DNA of 21,100 nt from Prevotella sp. (GTDB lineage: Bacteria > Bacteroidota > Bacteroidia > Bacteroidales > Bacteroidaceae). Below the pieces are notes generated by a model. It was not told the origin of the DNA. It saw only the letters and a program-made list of their open reading frames with translations, and made no database searches. The stretch is taken from positions 1-21,100 of the forward strand of contig JAJPZD010000196.1 in NCBI GenBank assembly GCA_021204605.1. The letters run 5' to 3'. Shown in pieces: positions 14,577 to 21,100 of this stretch; the first letter of the stretch is position 1, and each line of letters opens with the position of its first letter. The position numbers were made by a program, and so were the translations under genes.

Positions 14577-16499
14577 ATGCTCCGCATTATACATTTTCTC
14601 GAATCCCTCAAGATGACAATACTGGGTGGCATCGCCCTCGTGATAAGCCTGATATTGCTCCTCACAGACACTAAGGTAAGGCTCGACCCGGCTTGGATAA
14701 CCGTTGTAATCAGCGGACTGCCTTTAGTCTATTTGGCTCTTTCCCGTCTGATTCTCCAAAGGTGGATCTCGTCGGCTTTGCTCATCAGCATAGCAATGGG
14801 CGCCTGTATCTACATAGGCCAGCTCTTCGCAGCTGGCGAGGTGGCTTTCATCATGGCCATAGGCTCCCTGCTTGAGGACTACACCGTCAACAGGGCTAAA
14901 CGTGGTATCAGCAAACTCATAAGTCTTGCACCTGAACAGGGCAGGAGAATTACAAAAAAGAACGGCAAGGAGCACGAGGAAATAGTGCCGATAGAACAGA
15001 TACGTGTTGACGACATACTAAGGGTGTTGCCTGGCGAGAAAATCTCCGTTGACGGCAATATCGTATTTGGCAACACCTCCGTTGACCAGTCGATTATGAC
15101 GGGCGAATCAATACCGATAGACAAAACCGTCGGCGACATGGTGTTCTGCGGAACCCTCAACTGCTACGGCTCGGTTGACATCCGGGCAACGAAAGTGGGA
15201 AAGGACTCGTCCCTCCAAAAGATGATCGACTTGGTGAAAGAGGCGGAAAACAAAAAAGCACCAATGCAGCGCATCGTTGACAAGTGGGCAGAGTGGCTCG
15301 TGCCGATAGCTCTGCTCATAGCCATCGTAGCCTACCTGTTCATGGGCAACCTGGAAAAGTCGGTTACCGTTCTGGTGGTGTTCTGCCCCTGCGCCTTGGC
15401 ATTGGCAACACCGGTATCAATAGTGGCGGGTATCGGACAGGCTACTAAGTTCGGCGTGCTCGTGAAATCTGGCGAGGCATTGGAGCGCATGGGAAAGGTC
15501 AACTGCATAACGTTTGACAAGACGGGCACACTCACCGAAGGCGTTCTTACAGTCTGCAACGTGAAAAGTTTTGACAAAGGAGTAACAGAAGACGAAATTC
15601 TGTTTCTTACCGCTTCCGTAGAGTCTCGCTCCGAGCACCCCATAGGCAAGGCGATAGTGCGCTGTGCAATACTTCGCAAAAGAAAAAAGAAGAAAGAAGA
15701 AAGAAGAAATAAAGATTGCTTAAATGATATTCGTTTCTCCGAAACGAACGGGGTGGAGAATTTTAAGATGGTCCCCGGCAAGGGAATCAGCGCAAAGGTA
15801 GATGGCAAATCTGTTCTTTGCGGAAAAAGCTCATTCCTGACAGAGAACGGCGTATCATTAGACGATGACGTGATAGCTGCGCTCGACACACTGAGAAACG
15901 AGGGCAAGGCATCAGTACTGACTTCCGTGAATGGAAAATGTGTCGGTCTGCTCGCACTATCTGACGTAATCCGTCCTACGGCAAAAGATATGGTGGCGGA
16001 ATTGGAGACAATGGGCGTTGAGACCGTAATGCTGACTGGCGACAACATCCAGGCAGCCAACTACCTCGCCGCACAGATCGGAATTAAGAACATCCGGGCG
16101 GAACTGCTGCCATCTCAAAAAGTAACATCCGTTACTGACATTCAGAAAGACGGCAAAATGGTGTGCATGATTGGTGACGGCGTGAACGACGCCCCTGCCC
16201 TGAAAACTGCCGACGTGGGGGTCGCAATGGGCTCTATGGGCAGCGACATAGCTATCGACTCCGCAGACATCGCTCTCATGGGCGACGACATATCCAAAAT
16301 TCCTTACCTGAAACGCCTCTCCAACGCCGTGATTCATTCCATCAAGCTGAATATCACAATCTCCATGTGCATCAACGCCGTTGCAATCACACTATCACTC
16401 TTAGGTCTCCTCAACCCCGTCACAGGCGCTTTGGTACACAACGCCGGCTCGGTATTGGTCGTCTTGAACGCCGCACTGCTCTACGACAGGAAGATATAA
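14577..16499 (+). CDS. Heavy-metal translocating P1B-type ATPase
   Basis: This 640-residue inner-membrane metal pump has TGES (actuator) at 175-178, the intramembrane CPC at 270-272, the phosphorylated DKTGT at 314-318, HP at 354-355, TGDN at 487-490 and GDGVNDAP at 533-540. Membrane segments occur near 14-30, 40-58, 64-82, 84-100, 238-256, 262-283 and at the C-terminus (about 588-612, 616-636). There is no N-terminal GMxCxxC metal-binding domain. CPC implies a soft or transition metal (Cu, Zn, Cd, Pb or possibly Mn). The last helix contains HNAGSVLVVLNAALL, which is not the usual copper signature, so I leave the substrate open. Residues about 365-392 are an unusual Lys/Glu/Arg-rich insertion containing a repeat hairpin. 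The start abuts a 7-base repeat array with no recognisable ribosome-binding site; ATG at 14613 is an alternative. Confidence 0.9.
   Translation: MLRIIHFLESLKMTILGGIALVISLILLLTDTKVRLDPAWITVVISGLPLVYLALSRLILQRWISSALLISIAMGACIYIGQLFAAGEVAFIMAIGSLLEDYTVNRAKRGISKLISLAPEQGRRITKKNGKEHEEIVPIEQIRVDDILRVLPGEKISVDGNIVFGNTSVDQSIMTGESIPIDKTVGDMVFCGTLNCYGSVDIRATKVGKDSSLQKMIDLVKEAENKKAPMQRIVDKWAEWLVPIALLIAIVAYLFMGNLEKSVTVLVVFCPCALALATPVSIVAGIGQATKFGVLVKSGEALERMGKVNCITFDKTGTLTEGVLTVCNVKSFDKGVTEDEILFLTASVESRSEHPIGKAIVRCAILRKRKKKKEERRNKDCLNDIRFSETNGVENFKMVPGKGISAKVDGKSVLCGKSSFLTENGVSLDDDVIAALDTLRNEGKASVLTSVNGKCVGLLALSDVIRPTAKDMVAELETMGVETVMLTGDNIQAANYLAAQIGIKNIRAELLPSQKVTSVTDIQKDGKMVCMIGDGVNDAPALKTADVGVAMGSMGSDIAIDSADIALMGDDISKIPYLKRLSNAVIHSIKLNITISMCINAVAITLSLLGLLNPVTGALVHNAGSVLVVLNAALLYDRKI
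15669..15752 (+). repeat. In-frame low-complexity and hairpin insertion in the ATPase gene
   Basis: A purine-only A/G tract (15677-15708) is followed, with 22 bases between, by the palindrome TCGTTTCTCCGAAACGA (15731-15747). The palindrome differs from the composite-element hairpin TCGTTTCTGCGAAACGA at one loop base. It encodes about 28 residues (RKRKKKKEERRNK, then IRFSETNG) between the conserved HPIGKAIV and VPGKG segments of the nucleotide-binding domain, where I would expect only a short loop. Confidence 0.65.
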
Positions 16500-16518
16500 G
16501 AGAATCCCCCCTCTCTTA
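16497..16518. terminator. Possible bidirectional terminator between the ATPase and ilvN
   Basis: TAAGAGA (16497-16503) and TCTCTTA (16512-16518) pair around the loop ATCCCCCC, followed by a T-rich stretch. The hairpin overlaps the ATPase stop codon and sits between convergent genes. The stem is only 7 base pairs. Confidence 0.4.
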
Positions 16519-16552
16519 ATTTCTATTTTATTCTACTTTAGAAACGTATTTC

Positions 16553-17119
16553 TTATTTTTTATTATGCGAGCGAAGCGAGCATTGTTCTTGTTTTTTGAG
16601 GAAGTCGCATACTTCTTCTTTCTTGCTGCGGGTGATAGCAATTCTGCCGCTGCGTGTATATTGGAGGACGCAGCCGAACTTGTCGAGTGCGAAGTAGAGG
16701 CCTGTGATGTCTGCGGTGAGACCGCTTAGGGTTACGCTGCAGAAAGTTGGGTTGACTTCCATGAAGCGCGCCTCAGCCTTACGTATGAGGCGAGATATTT
16801 GGGGGTTTTCGAGGACTTTTGGAGTAGAGATCTTGTAAAGGCCGACTTCACGGATGAAGAGCTGATCGTCGGTATAATAGTCGGCTGCGATGACGTCTAT
16901 TTTCTTCTCAATCTGTTTGGAAATCTTATTTATCTGGTCCTCATCGCTCCATGCGGTAATGGTGTACTTATGCACACCCTCGATACTCGAAGCCGACACA
17001 TTAAGACTCTCGATATTCACCTGGCGACGAGTAAAAACAGCAGTTATCTGATTAAGGAGTCCAGCTAAGTTCTCCGAATAAACCAACAGTGTATATAATT
17101 TCTTTTCAGTAGTTTCCAT
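16553..17119 (-). CDS. ilvN: Acetolactate synthase small (regulatory) subunit
   Basis: This 188-residue subunit should bind the IlvB catalytic subunit and confer valine feedback control. The N-terminal ACT domain spans about residues 8-80, with NLAGLLNQITAVFTRRQVNI carrying the ligand-loop pattern and ESLNVS following. The second half matches the family C-terminal domain. The start is ATG at 17119; a GTG immediately before it (17122) is also in frame. The gene follows ilvB with a 6-base gap, so it is co-transcribed. The extreme C-terminal tail (CSLRSHNKK) is encoded by a direct repeat of GCTCGC and looks non-conserved. It is convergent with the ATPase. The symbol ilvH would be equally valid. 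Confidence 0.9.
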   Translation of the reverse strand: METTEKKLYTLLVYSENLAGLLNQITAVFTRRQVNIESLNVSASSIEGVHKYTITAWSDEDQINKISKQIEKKIDVIAADYYTDDQLFIREVGLYKISTPKVLENPQISRLIRKAEARFMEVNPTFCSVTLSGLTADITGLYFALDKFGCVLQYTRSGRIAITRSKKEEVCDFLKKQEQCSLRSHNKK

Positions 17120-17125
17120 CACGAA

Positions 17126-18934
17126 TCATTTAGTGTTAAGTACCAATTGCATCTCATTTACCGAATCTCCAGGTGCTGTCATAGGTAGGATATTATCATC
17201 TTCAAGTACAGCACATTCAAGGAGGTATGCACCATCGGTAGAGAGCATTTTGTTGATTTCATCCTGCAATTTTTCACGGTCGGCAACAAAGGAATATGGA
17301 ATACCATACCCTGCACATATCTTTGAGTAATCAGGATTGAGCATCCTCGTAAACGCTTTCCTCTTGTTAAAGAACATATCCTGCCACTGCCGCACGTTGC
17401 CGAGATAGTTGTTGTTCAATAGAATGATTTTGACGGAAGCCCTATGTTCCATTATGGTGCCGAGCTCCTGTATGGACATCTGGAGGCCACCGTCTCCTGT
17501 GAACAAGCACACGGTGCGTCCTTGTGCGCAGAATGAGGCGCCGATGGCAGCAGGGAGGCCGTAGCCCATAGTTCCTAAGCCGCCGCTGCTTGCGAGGGAG
17601 CGTTTATGATTGAACTTGAAATATCGGCATGCGAACATCTGGTTCTGACCTACATCGGTAACGAGAATTGCATCTCCCTTAGTAGCCTCGGCAACGGCAT
17701 TGACGATCTCTCCCATGAGCAGCGGTCCGCTTTCGGGATGAATGGCGGGTTTTATGACCTTTTCGTATTCCTGTTGTTGTAATGGAATAAAGCTGTCGCG
17801 CCACTGTCTGTGCACTTTCTTGTCGAGATAACGGGTTATTGCGGGGAGCGAGGCCTTGCAGTCGGCTATTACGGCGACATCGGTCTTGACGTTCTTGTCG
17901 ATTTCCGAAGGGTCGATGTCGAGGTGTATTATCTTTGCCTGTCGAGCGTAGGTATTGATATTGCCTATGACGCGGTCGCTGAAGCGCATGCCTATGGCGA
18001 TGAGCACGTCGCATTCCTGCTCCTTGATATTTGGGGCATAGTTGCCGTGCATGCCGAGCATGCCCATGTTGAGGGGGTGATTGGAGGGAAGGGCGGAGAG
18101 GCCGAGCAGTGTCCTTGCGGCAGGGATGTCTGCCTTCTCCAAGAACTCCACAAGCTCGTTATAGGCATTTCCCAACTCAACGCCCTGCCCTATCAAAGCC
18201 AACGGCTTCTCTGCATTGTTTATCAAGTCGGCTGCCTTGCGTACTGCTACCGGGTCAAGCATAGGATAAGCCAAGTAACCACGCACATAATCTATGTGGA
18301 CAGGCTCAAACTCTACCATTTCCGATTGAGCATTCTTTGCGAAGTCGAGCACCACAGGACCTGGCCTGCCTGAGCGTGCGATATAGAAAGCGCGACTGAC
18401 TGCCCATGCAATATCCTCCGCGCGCCGTATCTGGTAGCTCCACTTGCTTATTGGCTGTGCCACACCAACGAGGTCAACCTCCTGAAACGCATCCGTACCC
18501 AGTGCGGCGACGCCTACCTGCCCTGCTATCACGACAATGGGCGTGGAGTCCATCATCGCATCGGCAATACCTGTAAGGGTATTCGTCGCACCTGGTCCAC
18601 TGGTAACTATGCACACGCCGACCTCTCCGCTTACTCTGGCATAGCCCTCTGCGGCATGGGTGGCGCCCTGCTCGTGCCTTACCAGTATGTGGTGAAAACA
18701 CTTCTTCTCTCCACGGGTATAGTCGTATAGAGCATCATAGACGGGCATTATCGCACCTCCAGGATAACCGAAGATAGTACGGACGTTCTCTGCTTTCAAC
18801 GCCCTCATAAGAGCCTCAGCCCCTGTTATTTTCAAGCCCCCTCTAACTCCCCCCATAGGGGAGGACGCCTCACGGGGTGAAGCGGGAGCGGGATGGCTCA
18901 ATAGCGTATTTGACATTATATTTTTCTCTTTCAT
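17126..18934 (-). CDS. ilvB: Acetolactate synthase large (catalytic) subunit
   Basis: This 602-residue thiamine-diphosphate enzyme should make 2-acetolactate or 2-aceto-2-hydroxybutyrate, the first common step of valine, leucine and isoleucine synthesis. The catalytic glutamate is in RHEQGATHAAEGYAR (E88). The ThDP-binding GDGG is at about 480-483, closing with NNN about 25 residues later. FGYPGGAIMPVYDAL (about 55-69) opens the conserved N-terminal domain. The start is ATG at 18934, preceded by an in-frame TTG at 18937; ATGs at 18916 and 18856 are alternatives. Residues about 13-34 (SHPAPASPREASSPMGGVRG and flanks) are the translation of a GC-rich repeat inserted before the usual KITGAEAL beginning. 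ilvN follows after 6 bases. ilvD lies 254 bases upstream on the same strand, so a separate promoter is possible. Confidence 0.95.
   Translation of the reverse strand: MKEKNIMSNTLLSHPAPASPREASSPMGGVRGGLKITGAEALMRALKAENVRTIFGYPGGAIMPVYDALYDYTRGEKKCFHHILVRHEQGATHAAEGYARVSGEVGVCIVTSGPGATNTLTGIADAMMDSTPIVVIAGQVGVAALGTDAFQEVDLVGVAQPISKWSYQIRRAEDIAWAVSRAFYIARSGRPGPVVLDFAKNAQSEMVEFEPVHIDYVRGYLAYPMLDPVAVRKAADLINNAEKPLALIGQGVELGNAYNELVEFLEKADIPAARTLLGLSALPSNHPLNMGMLGMHGNYAPNIKEQECDVLIAIGMRFSDRVIGNINTYARQAKIIHLDIDPSEIDKNVKTDVAVIADCKASLPAITRYLDKKVHRQWRDSFIPLQQQEYEKVIKPAIHPESGPLLMGEIVNAVAEATKGDAILVTDVGQNQMFACRYFKFNHKRSLASSGGLGTMGYGLPAAIGASFCAQGRTVCLFTGDGGLQMSIQELGTIMEHRASVKIILLNNNYLGNVRQWQDMFFNKRKAFTRMLNPDYSKICAGYGIPYSFVADREKLQDEINKMLSTDGAYLLECAVLEDDNILPMTAPGDSVNEMQLVLNTK
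18834..18895 (-). repeat. GC-rich palindromic repeat within the ilvB 5' coding region
   Basis: On the plus strand it begins AAGCCCC (18834-18840), contains the inverted repeat CTCCCC-CCATA-GGGGAG (18847-18863) and continues GCCTCACGGGGTGAAG. A related sequence in opposite orientation lies at 19137-19190 and shares AAGCCCC, a TCCCCC/GGGAGG core and GCCTnACGGGGT. It is read in frame as about 22 residues of IlvB and supplies a potential internal start codon (ATG at 18856). Confidence 0.6.
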
Positions 18935-18944
18935 CAATGCAGTC

Positions 18945-19040
18945 GCAAATTATAAGTTAAAAGTTATAAGTTAAAAGTTCATTCCTCTTGAGTTTGCGCT
19001 TGAGTGGGTCGTTTCTGCGAAACGATGTCCTCAGTAAATT
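18945..19040 (-). repeat. Composite repeat element, copy B, upstream of ilvB
   Basis: Read on the minus strand (the ilvB strand), a 31-base block (19038-19008) with the hairpin CGTTTCGCAGAAACG is followed by a 28-base spacer. Four 7-mers (AACTTTT/AACTTAT) follow at 18979-18952, and ilvB starts 18 bases later. The block matches copy A at 30 of 31 positions. TATAATTTGC at 18954-18945 resembles a -7 box but is one base out of register, and no TTTG -33 box is seen. Confidence 0.8.
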
Positions 19041-19122
19041 ACCTTTGGTGAAGTTCCTCACGCTCGGCAAAACAAACAAGTTTGATTGCTCTCGCTTAAT
19101 CGGAACTTTGGGACCCTACATT

Positions 19123-19143
19123 GGGTATGGGGGCCACATACCC
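19123..19143 (-). terminator. Weak hairpin downstream of ilvD
   Basis: GGGTATG (19123-19129) and CATACCC (19137-19143) can pair around a 7-base loop, about 50 bases after the ilvD stop. There is no T-run on the ilvD strand, so termination is doubtful; attenuation or mere repeat structure is possible. Confidence 0.25.
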
Positions 19144-19190
19144 CGTCAGGCTAACTCCCTCCCTGAGGGGGAGGGCTGGGGAGGGGCTTT
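19137..19190 (-). repeat. GC-rich palindromic repeat abutting the ilvD stop codon
   Basis: On the minus strand it reads AAGCCCCTCCCCAGCCCTCC from just after the ilvD stop (TGA, complement of 19192-19194). It continues through a CCCTCC.../GGGAGGG core to GCCTGACGGGGTATG. It belongs to the same family as 18834-18895, but in opposite orientation. Confidence 0.6.
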
Positions 19191-19191
19191 C

Positions 19192-20991
19192 TCATATTAT
19201 CCTAACGCCACCCTTGTCGGCAGAACTTACACTTTGTGCGTATGCCCTGAGCGCCTTGCTGATTACACGGTTGCGTGTCAGTGGTTGCTGTGGGCGTGCT
19301 GCGAGTTCCTCGTCAGTCAGTCTGACGTTGATAGTGCGTGCCGGTATGTCAATCTCAATAATATCTCCGTCCTTGATCTTTCCGATGTTACCACCTGCTG
19401 CTGCCTCTGGCGAGATATGACCGATACTAAGTCCTGATGTTCCGCCGCTGAAACGTCCGTCGGTGATGAGGGCGCATTCTTTGCCGAGGTGCATACTCTT
19501 TATATAAGATGTGGGATAAAGCATTTCCTGCATACCTGGACCGCCCTTTGGACCTTCGTGTGTAATTACAACACAGTCTCCACTCTTCACTATGCCGCCG
19601 AGAATGCCGTCGCATGCGGCTTCTTGTGAGTCGAACACCTTGGCGGGGCCGCTGAACTTCCAGATTAAGGGGTCAACGCCGGCTGTCTTGACAACACAAC
19701 CATCCTGTGCGATATTACCGAAAAGGACTGCGAGGCCGCCGTCTTTGGTGTAGGCATGCTGGATATCACGGATACATCCTCCTGCCCTATCGGTATCAAG
19801 TGTCTCCCATTGTGCGTTCTGTGAGCCCATTTTTGTGGAGAACTTACCACCTGGGGCACTTCTATATATGCGGTTGGCCTCGGCGTTTATACTTTCACCT
19901 GTTATGTCATATTCCTTCAAACGTTCACCGATAGTCTTTCCGTCAACTCGCATTGCGTTCTCATAGATAAGACCTGCTTTAGCAAGTTCGTTGATAATGC
20001 CGAAAATACCACCAGCCCTATTGCACTCTTGTACACTGTATTTCTGCGTGTTAGGAGCAAGCATGCAAAGACAAGGCACTTTACGACTGAGCATGTCAAT
20101 GTCTGCCATCTTGAAATCAACACCAGCCTCCTGAGCTACGGCAAGTAAGTGGAGCACAGTGTTGGTACTACCGCCCATTGCAATATCGAGCGTCATGGCG
20201 TTGAGGAATGCCTCACGTGTTGCTATGCTGCGTGGAAGAACACTCTCATCACCCTCTTCATAATATTTCAACGCATTGGTAACAATCTGGCGTGCGGCGT
20301 CCTTGAACAGTCGTATGCGGTTCTCATGTGTGGCGAGTATCGTGCCGTTGCCAGGCAATGACATGCCAATAGCCTCCGTGAGCGAGTTCATCGAATTAGC
20401 CGTGAACATACCGGAGCAGCAACCACAACCAGGACAAGCACATGCCTCCAACTGCTCCATATCCTCGTCGCTTACTGTCGGATCAGCACCCTTTATCATC
20501 GCCGTAATCAGATCGGCATTCTCTCCGTGCCAATGACCTGCCTCCATAGGACCGCCACTGCAGAACACGGTAGGTATGTTAAGACGCATTGAAGCCATCA
20601 ACATTCCCGGAGTTATCTTGTCACAGTTGGAAATGCAAATCATTGCATCTGCCTTGTGAGCATTTACCATATATTCAACCGAGTCGGCGATTATATCTCT
20701 TGAAGGCAATGAATACAACATTCCGTCATGCCCCATTGCTATTCCGTCGTCAATGGCGATGGTATTAAATTCAGCAGCAAAGCAACCCATGCTCTCTATT
20801 TCCGCCTTGACTATCTGACCTATTTCATGCAGGTGTGTGTGCCCTGGTACAAACTGGGTGAACGAATTGACAATAGCGATAATCGGCTTGCCAAACTGCT
20901 CATGCTTCATACCTGTGGCTACCCACAACGCTCTGGCTCCTGCCATTCTCCTGCCTTCTGTGCATACAGCACTTCTTAACGGGTTTTTCAT
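19192..20991 (-). CDS. ilvD: Dihydroxy-acid dehydratase
   Basis: This 599-residue iron-sulfur enzyme should dehydrate 2,3-dihydroxy-3-methylbutanoate and its methylpentanoate homologue to the 2-keto acids, the third step of branched-chain amino acid synthesis. The family signatures are CISNCDKITPGM (about 119-130) and the cysteine-rich CACPGCGCCSGMFTANSMN (about 184-202). FSGGTSGLSIGHISPEAAAGG lies near the C-terminus, and the length matches IlvD. I chose the ATG at 20991 (MKNPLRSAVCTEG). A longer frame to 21054 would add 21 atypical residues and would overlap the promoter boxes at 21025-21055, so that extension would not be transcribed. It is the first gene of the likely ilvD-ilvB-ilvN cluster; ilvC and ilvA are not in the window. 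Confidence 0.95.
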   Translation of the reverse strand: MKNPLRSAVCTEGRRMAGARALWVATGMKHEQFGKPIIAIVNSFTQFVPGHTHLHEIGQIVKAEIESMGCFAAEFNTIAIDDGIAMGHDGMLYSLPSRDIIADSVEYMVNAHKADAMICISNCDKITPGMLMASMRLNIPTVFCSGGPMEAGHWHGENADLITAMIKGADPTVSDEDMEQLEACACPGCGCCSGMFTANSMNSLTEAIGMSLPGNGTILATHENRIRLFKDAARQIVTNALKYYEEGDESVLPRSIATREAFLNAMTLDIAMGGSTNTVLHLLAVAQEAGVDFKMADIDMLSRKVPCLCMLAPNTQKYSVQECNRAGGIFGIINELAKAGLIYENAMRVDGKTIGERLKEYDITGESINAEANRIYRSAPGGKFSTKMGSQNAQWETLDTDRAGGCIRDIQHAYTKDGGLAVLFGNIAQDGCVVKTAGVDPLIWKFSGPAKVFDSQEAACDGILGGIVKSGDCVVITHEGPKGGPGMQEMLYPTSYIKSMHLGKECALITDGRFSGGTSGLSIGHISPEAAAGGNIGKIKDGDIIEIDIPARTINVRLTDEELAARPQQPLTRNRVISKALRAYAQSVSSADKGGVRII

Positions 20992-21024
20992 GTCTATATA
21001 ATGTATTTTTCTGTAATTTTCTTG

Positions 21025-21055
21025 CAAAGGTAATTTATTTTGACCTAATAGCAAA
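21025..21055 (-). promoter_or_regulatory. ilvD: Promoter of ilvD
   Basis: On the minus strand, TTTG (complement of 21052-21055), a 19-base spacer and TACCTTTG (complement of 21025-21032) match the Bacteroidota consensus. The predicted start is near 21018-21020, giving a leader of about 28 bases to the ATG at 20991. This supports the shorter ilvD start. Confidence 0.75.
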
Positions 21056-21100
21056 TGGATTTACAAACAAAAACGTTTTATAAATTGAAATTGTTATTAA

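Noticed and set aside
15332..16060. Minus-strand reading frame of 242 residues antisense to the ATPase
   Set aside because: It covers DKTGT and the nucleotide-binding domain of the ATPase on the other strand. Its serine-rich composition fits an antisense shadow.
16566..16582. GCGAGCGAAGCGAGC at the ilvN 3' end as a terminator hairpin
   Set aside because: It is a direct repeat of GCGAGC around GAA, not an inverted repeat, so it cannot form the stem it first suggests.
17810..18373. Plus-strand reading frame of 187 residues antisense to ilvB
   Set aside because: It lies wholly within the strongly supported ilvB coding region and looks like codon-bias shadow.
18988..19437. Plus-strand reading frame of 149 residues across the ilvB-ilvD gap
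   Set aside because: It reads through the repeats and the antisense of ilvD. Its composition is repeat-derived and no start signal or family is recognisable.
20992..21054. A 21-residue N-terminal extension of IlvD
   Set aside because: The extension overlaps consensus promoter boxes at 21025-21055, and IlvD proteins normally begin close to the MKNPLRSAV segment.

Overview
The window looks like Bacteroidota chromosome, most likely Bacteroidales and Prevotella-like. Five intergenic sites carry the Bacteroidota-type -7 box TAnnTTTG; four of them also have a TTTG -33 box 19-20 bases upstream. Ribosome-binding sites are weak or absent, the AddA/AddB-type nuclease pair and DUF5686-like outer-membrane protein fit the phylum, and the class 3 fructose-bisphosphatase is compatible. 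Genus assignment is inference.

Layout: (1) 1-1790, visibly AT-rich: a RhuM-like DNA-binding protein overlapping a Doc/Fic-family toxin, probably a toxin-antitoxin module. It is followed by a hairpin that duplicates part of the first gene. (2) 1831-2492: tRNA-Ser(CGA) with its promoter, then cytidine deaminase. (3) 2489-10748, minus strand: a DUF5686-like outer-membrane protein, an AddA-like helicase-nuclease and an AddB-like nuclease, closely spaced as one operon for double-strand-break end processing. (4) 10787-10947: tRNA-Arg(ACG) with promoter and terminator. (5) 11027-14390: two abutting perfect palindromes, a shortened glycosyltransferase-like protein, and class 3 fructose-1,6-bisphosphatase overlapping it by 4 bases. 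(6) 14403-16518: repeats, then a P1B-type metal ATPase. (7) 16553-21055, minus strand: ilvD, ilvB and ilvN for branched-chain amino acid synthesis, with repeats between ilvD and ilvB.

The strongest unexplained signal is a set of small dispersed repeats at 14.4-19.2 kb. A composite element (a 31-base block containing a hairpin, a spacer of about 30 bases, then a 7-base tandem array) occurs twice. Each copy is directly upstream of a start codon (ATPase and ilvB) in the same orientation relative to its gene. A related hairpin lies inside the ATPase reading frame, and a second GC-rich repeat family is translated in frame near the IlvB N-terminus. This resembles palindromic repeats that colonise both promoters and reading frames. 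The second notable signal is the 32-base hairpin shared between the inside of the RhuM-like gene and the end of its operon.

I saw no CRISPR array, insertion sequence, rRNA or phage genes. No intergenic stretch exceeds 300 bases.
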